The notes under the pieces were generated by a model that saw nothing but the letters and a program-made list of their open reading frames with translations, had not been told where the DNA came from and did no database searches. From NCBI RefSeq assembly GCF_019890635.1, contig NZ_JAIOAB010000046.1, forward strand, positions 1-56,003: a DNA stretch of 56,003 bases. The letters are read 5' to 3'. Position 1 is the stretch's first letter. Each line of letters starts with the position of its first letter. Positions 11,615 to 19,766 of this stretch are shown in pieces. A program made the position numbers and the translations under genes. This DNA comes from Streptomyces sennicomposti. GTDB taxonomy: Bacteria > Actinomycetota > Actinomycetes > Streptomycetales > Streptomycetaceae.

Positions 11615-12109
11615 ATGAGCGCACCCGACGGCAGCCCGGTCGGCGCCGAACGCAGCATCGGCCAGCTGTTCGCCTCGGCGACGACCGAATTGTCGGCGCT
11701 GGTGCACGACGAGATCGCACTGGCCAAGGCCCAGCTGAAACAGGACGTCAAGCGCGGCGCGGTGAGCGGCGGCGCGTTCTCGGTGGCCGGGGCGGTGCTG
11801 CTGTTCTCGCTGCCGATGCTCAACTTCGCCCTCGCCTACGGCATTCGGACCTGGAGCGGCTGGAACCTCGCGGTCTGCTTCCTGCTGTCCTTCGCGGCCA
11901 ACGTCCTCGTCGCCGGCTTCCTCGGCCTGATCGGCGTGGTCTTCGCGAAGAAGGCCAAGAAGGGCAAGGGCCCGCAGAAGGTCGCCGCGTCGATGAAGCA
12001 GACCGCCGGTGTGCTGCAGCTGGCCAAGCCGCACCCGCGCCCGGAAACTCCCGCTCTGGAGGACCGCACGCCCGCCGCCATCGAGGCTGTGGCACGCTCG
12101 TCCTCATGA
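11615..12109 (+). CDS. Holin-superfamily-III-like membrane protein
   Basis: A 164-residue protein with two close hydrophobic helices (about 50-75 and 85-110) flanked by a charged N-terminal amphipathic region (LVHDEIALAKAQLKQDVKRG) and a Lys-rich C-terminal side (AKKAKKGKGPQK). This is the pattern of the actinobacterial 'phage holin family' proteins found next to epoxide hydrolase genes (Rv3669 position). No phage genes are nearby, so a lysis role is unlikely. It starts at ATG 11615 after GGAGAGGGAG, and its stop overlaps the next start (ATGA). Confidence 0.75.
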   Translation: MSAPDGSPVGAERSIGQLFASATTELSALVHDEIALAKAQLKQDVKRGAVSGGAFSVAGAVLLFSLPMLNFALAYGIRTWSGWNLAVCFLLSFAANVLVAGFLGLIGVVFAKKAKKGKGPQKVAASMKQTAGVLQLAKPHPRPETPALEDRTPAAIEAVARSSS

Positions 12110-13056
12110 CGGACCCCGCCACCCCTTCGGCGCAACCGACCTCGGTCGTACGGATGGACCTGCCCGGCGACCGCAAGGTGACGCACCGGGACGTCGCGGC
12201 CAACGGCGCCCGTTTCCACATCGCCGAAGTGGGTGACGGGCCGCTGGTGCTGCTGCTGCACGGCTTCCCGCAGTTCTGGTGGACCTGGCGGCACCAGCTC
12301 ACCGCCCTCGCCGACGCCGGCTTCCGGGCCGTGGCCATGGACCTGCGCGGTGTGGGCGGCAGCGACCGCACGCCCCGGGGCTACGACCCGGCGGGCCTCG
12401 CCCTCGACATCACGGGGGTGATCCGCTCCCTCGGCGAGCCGGACGCCGCGCTGGTCGGCCACGACCTGGGCGGCTATCTGGCGTGGACGGCGGCCGCGAT
12501 GCGCCCCAAGCTGGTCCGGCGGCTGGCGGTGGCGTCCATGCCGCACCCCCGGCGCTGGCGCGCGGCGATGCTCGCCGACGTGCGCCAGTCGGCGGCGAGT
12601 TCCTACATCTGGGGGTTCCAGCGGCCCTGGCTCCCCGAGCGCCGGCTCACCGCCGACGACGGCGCGCTGGTGGCCCGGCTCATCCGGGACTGGTCGGGTC
12701 CGCGGCTGCCGGACGACGAGGCGGTGGACGTCTACCGCCGCGCCATGTGCATCCCGTCGACCGCGCACTGCTCCATCGAGCCCTACCGCTGGCTGGTGCG
12801 CTCCCTGGCGCGCCCCGACGGCATCCAGTTCTACCGCCGGATGAAGCGGCCGGTGCGGGTGCCGACGCTGCATCTGCACGGGTCCCTGGACCCGGTCCTG
12901 CGCACCCGCAGCGCGGCCGGCTCCGGCGAGTACGTCGAGGCCCCCTACCGCTGGCGCCTCTTCGACGGGCTCGGCCACTTCCCGCACGAGGAGGACCCGG
13001 TGGCGTTCTCCACGGAACTGGTCAACTGGCTGAAGGACCCCGAGCCGGACCGGTGA
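12106..13056 (+). CDS. Alpha/beta hydrolase, epoxide-hydrolase-like
   Basis: 316 residues, translationally coupled to the preceding membrane protein by a four-base overlap. HGFPQFWWTWR is the oxyanion-hole HGFP motif of epoxide hydrolases and haloalkane dehalogenases. The nucleophile elbow is VGHDLGG with Asp as nucleophile. GLGHFPHEEDP near the C-terminus supplies the catalytic His. Asp as nucleophile favours an epoxide hydrolase over an esterase. The position matches EphE (Rv3670). The substrate is unknown. Confidence 0.82.
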   Translation: MTDPATPSAQPTSVVRMDLPGDRKVTHRDVAANGARFHIAEVGDGPLVLLLHGFPQFWWTWRHQLTALADAGFRAVAMDLRGVGGSDRTPRGYDPAGLALDITGVIRSLGEPDAALVGHDLGGYLAWTAAAMRPKLVRRLAVASMPHPRRWRAAMLADVRQSAASSYIWGFQRPWLPERRLTADDGALVARLIRDWSGPRLPDDEAVDVYRRAMCIPSTAHCSIEPYRWLVRSLARPDGIQFYRRMKRPVRVPTLHLHGSLDPVLRTRSAAGSGEYVEAPYRWRLFDGLGHFPHEEDPVAFSTELVNWLKDPEPDR

Positions 13057-13076
13057 CGTCCCGGGCCGGCCGACGG

Positions 13077-13188
13077 CCGTTCCACGGCTTCACCGGCGAC
13101 CGTTCCACATCCCGCCGGTGCCCGTTCCACAGCCCGCCGGTGACCGTCCCACGGCCCTCCCCGTGACCGTTTCGTAGCGGTCGGTATC
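13077..13188. repeat. Tandem array of 22-23 bp units
   Basis: Imperfect copies beginning CCGTTCCAC or CCGTCCCAC start at 13077, 13100, 13122 and 13144, with a decayed fifth at 13167. Most copies end CCGCCGGTG. The array begins 20 bases after the stop of the hydrolase gene. No coding role is seen. Confidence 0.75.
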
Positions 13189-13293
13189 CGAACGTGAACA
13201 CCTGTCCTTCGAACGGCCACTTGCCCGGCGCATAAGCCAATTGGGTTGCCCGAAGGCGGTTATCGACCTTGGGGTGGGGGCAGACGTCCCGGT

Positions 13294-13473
13294 ATGGGCT
13301 GGACGCACGACTACAGTGACGTAGCACGCACCCGCCGTTCGACGAGCGGTCCGGGCTCCCCTCACCGGGATGCGCCGCAACTGACGGCGACAGACCCGCG
13401 GGTGGGCATTCCGCGCATTCTGCGCCGCCGGGCCCGCTGGGTGTCCGTACGGCTGCGTCATCCTCGCGGCTGA
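13294..13473 (+). CDS. Possible small basic protein
   Basis: A 59-codon frame starting ATG 13294 (MGWTHDYSDVARTRR...), ending ...RARWVSVRLRHPRG. It is Arg-rich with no recognisable domain. A G-rich stretch stands about 13 bases upstream, too far for a good ribosome site. It fills the gap between the repeat array and marP. The codon pattern is weakly coding. It may be a real Streptomyces small protein or chance. Confidence 0.35.
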   Translation: MGWTHDYSDVARTRRSTSGPGSPHRDAPQLTATDPRVGIPRILRRRARWVSVRLRHPRG

Positions 13474-13553
13474 ACGGCGTTCCGTCCGCCGTACGGACCG
13501 CGTCGCACGGCCGAACACCGGCTGCTGACCCTGCCCGCCCTCCCCCGGGCGGG

Positions 13554-14753
13554 CTACATCGCGCAGCTGTCGCTGTCCACCTGCTGGTTCGCGGTGCGTC
13601 CCCGGAGGATGTCCTGCCGGATCTCGTCGGCGGTCAGCGCGTACCCGGTGTCGGCGTCGTCCAGGGACTTGGCGAACACCACGCCGTACACCTTGCCGTC
13701 GGTGGTGAGCAGCGGGCCGCCGGAGTTGCCCTGGCGGACGGTCGCGTAGAGCGAGTAGACGTCACGGCGCACGGTGCCGCGGTGGTAGATGTCCGGGCCG
13801 CTGGCCGGGATGCGCCCGCGCACGCGCGCGGACCGGACGTCGTACGCCCCGTTCTGCGGGAAGCCGGCGACGATCGCGCTGTCGCCGCTGCGCGCGTCGG
13901 TGTCGGTGAACTCCAGGGCGGGCGCCTTCAGGTCGGGCACGTCGAGCACGGCGATGTCGCGCCGCCAGTCGTAGAGGACGACGGTGGCGTCGTACTTCCG
14001 GCCCACCCCGCCTATCTGGACGGTGGGTTCGTCGACGCCGCCGACGACGTGCGCGTTGGTCATGACGCGGCGGTCGCCGAAGACGAAGCCGCTGCCCTCC
14101 AGCACCTTCCCGCAGCTGCGCGCGGTGCCCACGACCTTGACGACGGACCGTCTGGCGCGGTCGGCGACGGCGCTGTGCCGCAGCGCCGGGTCAGGGGGCC
14201 GTACGTCGGTGATGGGCTCGTTGGCGAACGGGCTGAAGACCTGCGGAAAGCCGTTCTGCGCGAGCACCGAGGTGAAGTCGGAGAACCAGGTGTTGGCCTG
14301 CGCGGGCATCACCCCGGAGACCCCGATCAGCACCTTGGAGTTGCGCACCTGCTTGCCGACGGTCGGTATCGTCGTGCCGCCCAGGAGCGAGCCGATCACC
14401 CAGGCGACGAGCAGCAGCGCGGCGACGTTGACGACGGCGCCGCCGGTGGCGTCCAGGGCGCGGGCCGGGGACCAGGTGATGTAGACGCGCAGCTTGTTGC
14501 CGAGGTGGGTGGTCAGGGCCTGGCCGACCGAGGCGCAGACGATGACGACGACGACCGCGACGACGGCGGCGGTGGTGCTGACCGGTGTGTTGTCCGTCAG
14601 CGCGTCCCAGATCAGCGGCAGCGCGTACAGGGCGACGACTCCGCCGCCCAGGAAGCCGATCACCGACAGGATGCCGACGACGAAGCCCTGGCGGTACCCG
14701 ACGACCGCGAACCACACGGCGGCGACCAGCAGCAGGATGTCCAGCACGTTCAC
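13554..14753 (-). CDS. marP: Membrane serine protease MarP (CvpA-trypsin fusion)
   Basis: 399 residues. The N-terminal 125 residues form a four-helix CvpA/colicin-V-production-type membrane domain. After a linker comes a periplasmic-side chymotrypsin-fold protease with H235 (MTNAHVVGG), D266 (RRDIAVLDV) and S344 (RQGNSGGPL). Cys214 and Cys397 match the redox disulfide pair described for mycobacterial MarP (Rv3671c), which is needed for acid resistance and cell-wall homeostasis there. The gene order Nudix-MarP is also the mycobacterial one. A hairpin of GCCCGCC and GGGCGGGC arms just beyond the stop (about 13535-13556) may terminate transcription. Confidence 0.9.
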   Translation of the reverse strand: MNVLDILLLVAAVWFAVVGYRQGFVVGILSVIGFLGGGVVALYALPLIWDALTDNTPVSTTAAVVAVVVVIVCASVGQALTTHLGNKLRVYITWSPARALDATGGAVVNVAALLLVAWVIGSLLGGTTIPTVGKQVRNSKVLIGVSGVMPAQANTWFSDFTSVLAQNGFPQVFSPFANEPITDVRPPDPALRHSAVADRARRSVVKVVGTARSCGKVLEGSGFVFGDRRVMTNAHVVGGVDEPTVQIGGVGRKYDATVVLYDWRRDIAVLDVPDLKAPALEFTDTDARSGDSAIVAGFPQNGAYDVRSARVRGRIPASGPDIYHRGTVRRDVYSLYATVRQGNSGGPLLTTDGKVYGVVFAKSLDDADTGYALTADEIRQDILRGRTANQQVDSDSCAM

Positions 14754-14861
14754 CGTGTCGAGCCTCGCCTCATCGTCTTTCGGTCACCGGTCACCGCGGG
14801 CCGGCCGGGACCGGCGGAGCGTTGTTGCGGCCGTCCGGTCCGGACGGCACGGAACACCCTG

Positions 14862-15713
14862 TCATGACCGCCAGTCGAGTGGGACCTGCTTGTCCCGGTC
14901 CCAGGGCAGTTCCCAGCCCGCGTAGTGCATCAGCCGGTCGATGATTCCGGCGGTGAAGCCCCAGACCAGGGCCGATTCGACCAGGAATGCCGGGCCTCGG
15001 TGGCCGCTGGGGTGGACGGCCGTGGCGCGGTTGGCCGGGTCGGTGAGATCGGCCACGGGGACGGTGAAGACGCGGGCGGTCTCGGCCGGGTCGACGACGT
15101 CCACCGGGGTGGGCGTGTGCCACCAGCCGAGCACGGGCGTGACGACGAAGCCGCTGACCGGGATGTAGAGCCGGGGCAGCACGCCGAACAGCTGGACGCC
15201 CTTCGGATCGAGCCCGGTCTCCTCCTCGGCCTCGCGCAGCGCGGCCCGCAGCGGTCCGTCGCCCTGCGGATCGCCGTCCTCGGGGTCGAGCGCGCCGCCG
15301 GGGAAGGACGGCTGCCCGGCGTGCGAGCGCAGTGAGCCGGCCCGCTCCATGAGCAGCAGCTCGGGCCCGCGCTCGCCCTCGCCGAAGAGGACGAGGACGG
15401 CGGACTGGCGTCCCGTGCCGTTCTCCGGCGGCAGGAAGCGGCTCAGCTGGACGGGGCGCACCGTCTCGACGACGCGCACCACCGGCTCCAGCCATCCCGG
15501 CAGCCCTTCCGTACTGAGGACGACCGGATCGCCCGGCCCCGCGGGACCGCCCGCGCCCGCCGAGCCGTCCGACTCCGTCGAGCCGCCCGGTCCCGTTGGG
15601 CCGCCCGCTTCCGCCGATGCGCCCCGCGCCGCCGATCCGTCCCGTCCCACCGCGCCGCCGCGCGCCGACGGCCCGCTCTGCCTGCCGCTCGCCGTCTCGC
15701 TCGTCCGCGTCAT
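14862..15713 (-). CDS. CoA pyrophosphatase-type Nudix hydrolase
   Basis: Likely cleaves CoA to 4'-phosphopantetheine and 3',5'-ADP. The motif LRSHAGQPSFPGG preceding the Nudix box is the UPF0035 signature of CoA pyrophosphatases. The box itself is GALDPEDGD...REAEEETGL. The first 80 residues are Gly/Ser/Pro-rich and disordered. The start is unsure: ATG 15713 is given; GTG 15719 and GTG 15797 are also in frame, and the latter would place a 36-bp DNA repeat in the coding sequence. The position matches Rv3672c, between marP and nth. Confidence 0.82.
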   Translation of the reverse strand: MTRTSETASGRQSGPSARGGAVGRDGSAARGASAEAGGPTGPGGSTESDGSAGAGGPAGPGDPVVLSTEGLPGWLEPVVRVVETVRPVQLSRFLPPENGTGRQSAVLVLFGEGERGPELLLMERAGSLRSHAGQPSFPGGALDPEDGDPQGDGPLRAALREAEEETGLDPKGVQLFGVLPRLYIPVSGFVVTPVLGWWHTPTPVDVVDPAETARVFTVPVADLTDPANRATAVHPSGHRGPAFLVESALVWGFTAGIIDRLMHYAGWELPWDRDKQVPLDWRS

Positions 15714-15754
15714 CGACACCCCCGTCCCTGTCCTCGTCCTCGTTCTCGTATCCG

Positions 15755-15826
15755 TCCGCACCGGAAGTCCTGTACGCGGAGAAGATCCCCTCCGCACCGG
15801 AAGTCCCGTCCGCGGCGAAGATCCCG
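15755..15826. repeat. Two tandem 36-bp direct repeats
   Basis: Units 15755-15790 and 15791-15826 differ at four positions. 36 bases is 12 codons, so the repeat would keep frame if translation of the Nudix gene began at 15797. It lies in the gap before nth's stop. Confidence 0.8.
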
Positions 15827-15894
15827 TCCACGCCGCGGTCCCCGTCGCCCCGCCGTGTCCAACGCCCGGCGGCCCCGGGTTCGTTCCTGCGCGA

Positions 15895-16965
15895 TCACCC
15901 GTTCGCCCTCAGCGGCGGGGCCGGTTTGCCGCCCGCGTCCAGATAGGCCTGCGGGGGCTTGAGGCGCTGGCCCGGGAAGCCGCCCTTCTCGTACTTCAGC
16001 AGCTTCTTCGCCTTCTCCGGGTCGGTCTCGCCCTCGCCGTACGCCGGGCACAGCGGGGCGATCGGGCAGGCTCCGCAGGCGGGCTTGCGGGCGTGGCAGA
16101 TCCGGCGGCCGTGGAAGATCACGTGGTGCGACAGCATGGTCCAGTCGCTCTTGGGGAAGAGCGCGCCGACGGCCGCCTCGATCTTCTCGGGGTCGGTCTC
16201 CTCGGTCCACTGCCAGCGCCGCACCAGCCGCTGGAAGTGCGTGTCCACGGTGATTCCCGGGCGGCCGAAGGCGTTGCCGAGGACCACGAAGGCGGTCTTG
16301 CGGCCGACGCCGGGCAGCTTGACCAGATCTTCGAGCCGCCCCGGCACCTCGCCGCCGAACTCCTCCGTCAGCGCCTTGGACAGGCCCATGACCGACTTGG
16401 TCTTGGCCCGGAAGAAGCCGCAGGGCCGCAGGATCTCCTCGACGTGCTCCGGGTCGGCGGCGGCGAGGTCCTCGGGGGTGGGGTAGCGGGCGAACAGCGC
16501 GGGCGTCGTCTGGTTCACCCTCAGGTCGGTGGTCTGGGCGGACAGGACCGTGGCGACCAGCAGCTGGAAGGGGTTCTCGAAGTCCAGTTCGGGGTGGGCG
16601 TACGGGTAGACCTCGGCCAGCTCGCGGTTGATCCGGCGGGCGCGGCGGACCAGGGCGGTGCGCGACTCGCCCTTGGGCGGCTCGGGGGCGACGGTCTTCG
16701 CGGGCGAGGCCTTCGGCACGGCGGCGGTGGCCTTCTCGGTCACGACCGTCGCCTTCTTCCTCGGCCGCGCGGCTTTCGTCACCTTCACGTCTTTCGCTGC
16801 CTTCGCTGCCTTCGCCGGTTTCGCCGACGGCGCCGACTTCCTCGGCTTCCGCGTTTTCGCCGCTTCTCCGCCGCCCTCGGGCTCCTGTTCGCCCACGGCG
16901 GAATCCTGACGTACGACCACTCGCCCAGCCCCCTCGGCCTGTGCTCTCACCGGCGATTTGGACAC
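15895..16965 (-). CDS. nth: Endonuclease III with Lys/Ala-rich N-terminal tail
   Basis: DNA glycosylase/AP lyase for oxidised pyrimidines. 356 residues against the usual 210-240. The helix-hairpin-helix is LPGVGRKTA with catalytic Lys223, and the catalytic Asp is D241 in TVDTHFQRL. The 4Fe-4S ligands are C290, C297, C300 and C306 (C-x6-C-x2-C-x5-C). Residues 1-100 are a disordered tail rich in Lys, Ala and Pro (KAAKAAKDVKVTKAARPRKK), similar in composition to histone-H1-like or HupS tails, and probably add non-specific DNA binding. The position matches Rv3674c. Confidence 0.93.
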   Translation of the reverse strand: MSKSPVRAQAEGAGRVVVRQDSAVGEQEPEGGGEAAKTRKPRKSAPSAKPAKAAKAAKDVKVTKAARPRKKATVVTEKATAAVPKASPAKTVAPEPPKGESRTALVRRARRINRELAEVYPYAHPELDFENPFQLLVATVLSAQTTDLRVNQTTPALFARYPTPEDLAAADPEHVEEILRPCGFFRAKTKSVMGLSKALTEEFGGEVPGRLEDLVKLPGVGRKTAFVVLGNAFGRPGITVDTHFQRLVRRWQWTEETDPEKIEAAVGALFPKSDWTMLSHHVIFHGRRICHARKPACGACPIAPLCPAYGEGETDPEKAKKLLKYEKGGFPGQRLKPPQAYLDAGGKPAPPLRANG

Positions 16966-17067
16966 CCGGCCAGCCTACGGCCCGGTACCGACATCCGCCG
17001 TGGACCCCGAAGATCGGCGCCCGATTGGACCCCTGCCGCGTACCCCGGGACACCTGTACGGCATCCT

Positions 17068-17081
17068 TGTGACAGATCACA
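17068..17081. promoter_or_regulatory. Crp-like dyad upstream of crp
   Basis: TGTGACAGATCACA has perfect TGTGA/TCACA arms but a four-base spacer, two shorter than the enterobacterial site. It lies about 90 bases before the crp start and 100 bases before nth on the other strand. It could be an autoregulatory Crp site. Confidence 0.45.
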
Positions 17082-17171
17082 CTGTTTGGACCGTCCGGCA
17101 AAATGGGGAACACGGACCCCTGGCACCAGGGGTCTCAAGATCCTCTGAGCAGGTCGACAAGGAGAGAACTC

Positions 17172-17846
17172 GTGGACGACGTTCTGCGGCGCAATCCGCT
17201 CTTCGCGGCGCTCGACGACGAGCAGGCCGCGGAGCTTCGCGCCTCCATGACGGAGGTGACCCTCGCACGCGGCGACTCGCTGTTCCACGAGGGCGACCCG
17301 GGCGACCGGCTCTACGTGGTCACCGAGGGCAAGGTCAAGCTGCACCGCACGTCCCCCGACGGCCGCGAGAACATGCTGGCCGTCGTAGGCCCCGGCGAGC
17401 TGATCGGCGAGCTGTCGCTGTTCGACCCGGGCCCGCGCACCGCCACGGCCACCGCGCTGACCGAGGTCAAGCTGCTGGCCCTCGGCCACGGCGACCTCCA
17501 GCCCTGGCTGAACGTGCGGCCCGAGGTGGCCGGCGCCCTGCTGCGCGCCGTGGCCCGCCGGCTGCGCAAGACCAACGACCAGATGTCCGACCTGGTCTTC
17601 TCCGACGTGCCGGGCCGTGTGGCCCGCGCCCTGCTGGACCTGTCCCGCCGCTTCGGCGTGCAGTCCGAGGAAGGCATCCACGTCGTGCACGACCTCACGC
17701 AGGAGGAGCTGGCCCAGCTGGTCGGCGCGTCCCGCGAGACGGTCAACAAGGCCCTCGCCGACTTCGCCCAGCGCGGCTGGCTGCGCTTGGAGGCCCGCGC
17801 GGTCATCCTGCTGGACGTCGAGCGGCTGGCCAAGAGGTCCCGCTGA
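17172..17846 (+). CDS. crp: Crp/Fnr-family regulator Crp
   Basis: 224 residues from GTG 17172, preceded by AAGGAGAG. The cyclic-nucleotide-binding beta-roll includes HEGDPGDRLYVVTEGKVKLH and PGELIGELSLFDPGPRTATATA, whose GEL and RTA residues form the cAMP pocket. The helix-turn-helix is TQEELAQLVGASRETVNKAL. Length and sequence fit Streptomyces Crp, which is known to affect germination, development and antibiotic production. A longer frame to 17103 has no better ribosome site. Divergent from nth, with a Crp-like dyad in the gap. Confidence 0.94.
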   Translation: MDDVLRRNPLFAALDDEQAAELRASMTEVTLARGDSLFHEGDPGDRLYVVTEGKVKLHRTSPDGRENMLAVVGPGELIGELSLFDPGPRTATATALTEVKLLALGHGDLQPWLNVRPEVAGALLRAVARRLRKTNDQMSDLVFSDVPGRVARALLDLSRRFGVQSEEGIHVVHDLTQEELAQLVGASRETVNKALADFAQRGWLRLEARAVILLDVERLAKRSR

Positions 17847-18124
17847 CCTCCACCCCGGACGGGGGCCAGGCCTTCGAGGGACCCGTCCCGTACGGGGGCT
17901 CGGACCCCGACGGACTCGTCCCACCGGGGCCCGTCCCACCTGGGCGCTCACGCCCCGGGGGCTCCGCTCCGGCCGACGGCCTGCCCTACAGGGGCTCCGC
18001 CCCGGCCGGCGGCCCGTCCTCCGAGGCGGGCGCCGCACACCGGGCTCCGCCCTCCCGAGACGCCGCCCCGCGCCCGGGCCTCACCCCTGAGGGATACATC
18101 GCCCGCGAAGGATCCCTCGCGCGC

Positions 18125-18880
18125 GTGCCCGACGCGTTCCGCCCCGTCGTCGCGGCCGCGCGCACGCGGCTGCCGGAGATCTACGGGACGCGGCTGCACA
18201 GCGCGTACCTCTACGGGTCGATCCCGCGCGGCACCGCGCGCGTGGGCCGCAGCGACCTCGATCTGCTGATCGCACTGCGCGAGGAGCCCACGGACGCCGA
18301 CCGGCGGGCGGCCGGCGCGCTCGGCGCGGCGCTCGACGCGCGGTTCCCGCAGATCGACGGCGTCGGCACACTGCTCCACGGCCGGGACCGGCTGCTCAGC
18401 GACCGGGAACGGCACGACCTAGGCTGGTTCGTCGCCTGTCTGTGCACGCCCCTGCTCGGCGACGACCTCGCCGCGCACCTCCCCCGCTACCGCCCCGACG
18501 ACCCGCTGCTCGCCCGCGAGACCAACGGGGACCTCGCGCTGTTCCTGCCCCGCTGGCGGGAGCGGATCGCCGCCGCCGAGGACACCGACGAGGCGCGCAG
18601 GCCGCTGGTGCGGTTCATGTCCCGGCATCTCGTCCGCACCGGGTTCACCCTGGTCATGGGCCGCTGGCGGGGCTGGACCAGCGACCTGCGCGAGATGGCC
18701 GACGCGTTCGGCGCGTACTACCCCGCGCGGGCGGCGCAGCTGCGTACGGCGGCCTCGTACGGGTACGACCCGGTCGGCGACCCCGCCGTGCTGCGCCGCT
18801 ACGTCGACGACCTCGGTCCCTGGCTCGCCGGGGAGTACGCGCGCGTGCACGGCGTCAAGGCGCCGAGGGACACGCCGTAG
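18125..18880 (+). CDS. Nucleotidyltransferase-domain protein
   Basis: 251 residues if started at GTG 18125 (GAAGGA upstream). LYGSIPRGTARVGRSDLDLLI is the GSxxxG...SDxDL motif of the pol-beta nucleotidyltransferase superfamily, the group of antibiotic adenylyltransferases and MNT enzymes. A helical C-terminal domain follows. No antitoxin partner (HEPN) is encoded beside it. The frame is open back to 16958 but the region 17850-18100 reads as Gly/Pro-rich low complexity and is probably untranslated. The target is unknown. Confidence 0.7.
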   Translation: MPDAFRPVVAAARTRLPEIYGTRLHSAYLYGSIPRGTARVGRSDLDLLIALREEPTDADRRAAGALGAALDARFPQIDGVGTLLHGRDRLLSDRERHDLGWFVACLCTPLLGDDLAAHLPRYRPDDPLLARETNGDLALFLPRWRERIAAAEDTDEARRPLVRFMSRHLVRTGFTLVMGRWRGWTSDLREMADAFGAYYPARAAQLRTAASYGYDPVGDPAVLRRYVDDLGPWLAGEYARVHGVKAPRDTP

Positions 18881-18881
18881 G

Positions 18882-18909
18882 GCGCCCGGCCGCCTGGAAG
18901 GCCGGGTGC
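18882..18909. terminator. Bidirectional hairpin between convergent genes
   Basis: Arms GCGCCCGGCC and GGCCGGGTGC (one G-T pair) with an eight-base loop, directly after the nucleotidyltransferase stop and 27 bases from the stop of the convergent hydrolase gene. Confidence 0.55.
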
Positions 18910-18935
18910 GCTCCGCCGGGCGGCCCCCGGGCGCC

Positions 18936-19766
18936 TCAGATGATCCCGTGCTCCTCCAGGTACTCCAGCTGCGCCCGGACCGACAGTTCGGCGGCCGGCC
19001 ACAGGGAGCGGTCCACGTCGGCGTACACGTGGGCGACGACGTCGGCCGGGCTGCGGTGGCCGTCCTCGACGGCCGTCTCGACCTGCGCCAGCCGGTGGGC
19101 GCGGTGGGCCAGGTAGAACTCGACGGCGCCCTGCGCGTCCTCCAGGACGGGGCCGTGGCCCGGCAGGACCGTGTGCACGCCGTCGTCCACGGTGAGGGAC
19201 CGCAGCCGCCGCAGCGAGTCCAGGTAGTCGCCGAGGCGGCCGTCGGGGTGCGCCACGACCGTCGTACCGCGGCCCAGGATCGTGTCGCCGGTGACGACCG
19301 CCCGGTCGGCCGGGAGGTGGAAGCAGAGCGAGTCCGCGGTGTGGCCCGGGGTCGGTACGACCCTCAGCTCCAGACCGCCCACCTCGATCACGTCTCCCGC
19401 GCCGAGGCCCTCGTCGCCCAGCCGCAGGGCCGGATCGAGGGCACGCACGCGCGTGCGGGTCAGTTCGGCGAAGCGGGCGGCGCCCTCGGCGTGGTCCGGG
19501 TGGCCGTGGGTGAGCAGGGTCAGCGCGATCCGCTTGCCGGCCTGCTCGGCGGTGGCGACGACGTTGCCGAGGTGGCCCTCGTCCAGCGGCCCGGGGTCGA
19601 TCACGACCGCCAGCTCGGAGCCGGGCTCGGAGACGATCCAGGTGTTGGTGCCGTCCAGGGTCATCGCGGAGGCGTTGGGCGCGAGCACGTTGACGGCCCG
19701 CGCGGTGGCGGGACCGGAGAGGACGCCGCCCCGGGGCTGGCCGGGGAGCGCTGCTGCGTCCGTCAT
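18936..19766 (-). CDS. Metallo-beta-lactamase-fold hydrolase (LACTB2-like)
   Basis: 276 residues from ATG 19766. THGHPDHAEGA is the HxHxDH metal motif. PTPGHTADS, TGDTILG and LPGHGPVLED provide the further His and Asp ligands, and a winged-helix-like C-terminus follows. These features match the LACTB2 group of nucleases/hydrolases and the Rv3677c position. The start overlaps the stop of the upstream Nudix gene by four bases (ATGA), so the two are translationally coupled. The substrate is not known. Confidence 0.85.
   Translation of the reverse strand: MTDAAALPGQPRGGVLSGPATARAVNVLAPNASAMTLDGTNTWIVSEPGSELAVVIDPGPLDEGHLGNVVATAEQAGKRIALTLLTHGHPDHAEGAARFAELTRTRVRALDPALRLGDEGLGAGDVIEVGGLELRVVPTPGHTADSLCFHLPADRAVVTGDTILGRGTTVVAHPDGRLGDYLDSLRRLRSLTVDDGVHTVLPGHGPVLEDAQGAVEFYLAHRAHRLAQVETAVEDGHRSPADVVAHVYADVDRSLWPAAELSVRAQLEYLEEHGII

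Noticed and set aside
11615..12109. Possible prophage, because of the 'phage holin' resemblance
   Set aside because: No endolysin, integrase or structural gene nearby, and the same membrane protein stands next to the epoxide hydrolase in mycobacteria.
13077..13188. CRISPR array
   Set aside because: Units are directly adjacent with no unique spacers, and no cas genes are present.
16958..18124. N-terminal extension of the nucleotidyltransferase through the crp gene
   Set aside because: The region overlaps crp in another frame and then reads as Gly/Pro-rich low complexity; a start at GTG 18125 is simpler.
18125..18880. MNT-HEPN toxin-antitoxin pair
   Set aside because: The nucleotidyltransferase is present, but no HEPN partner gene adjoins it, and the protein is larger than the usual minimal MNT antitoxin.
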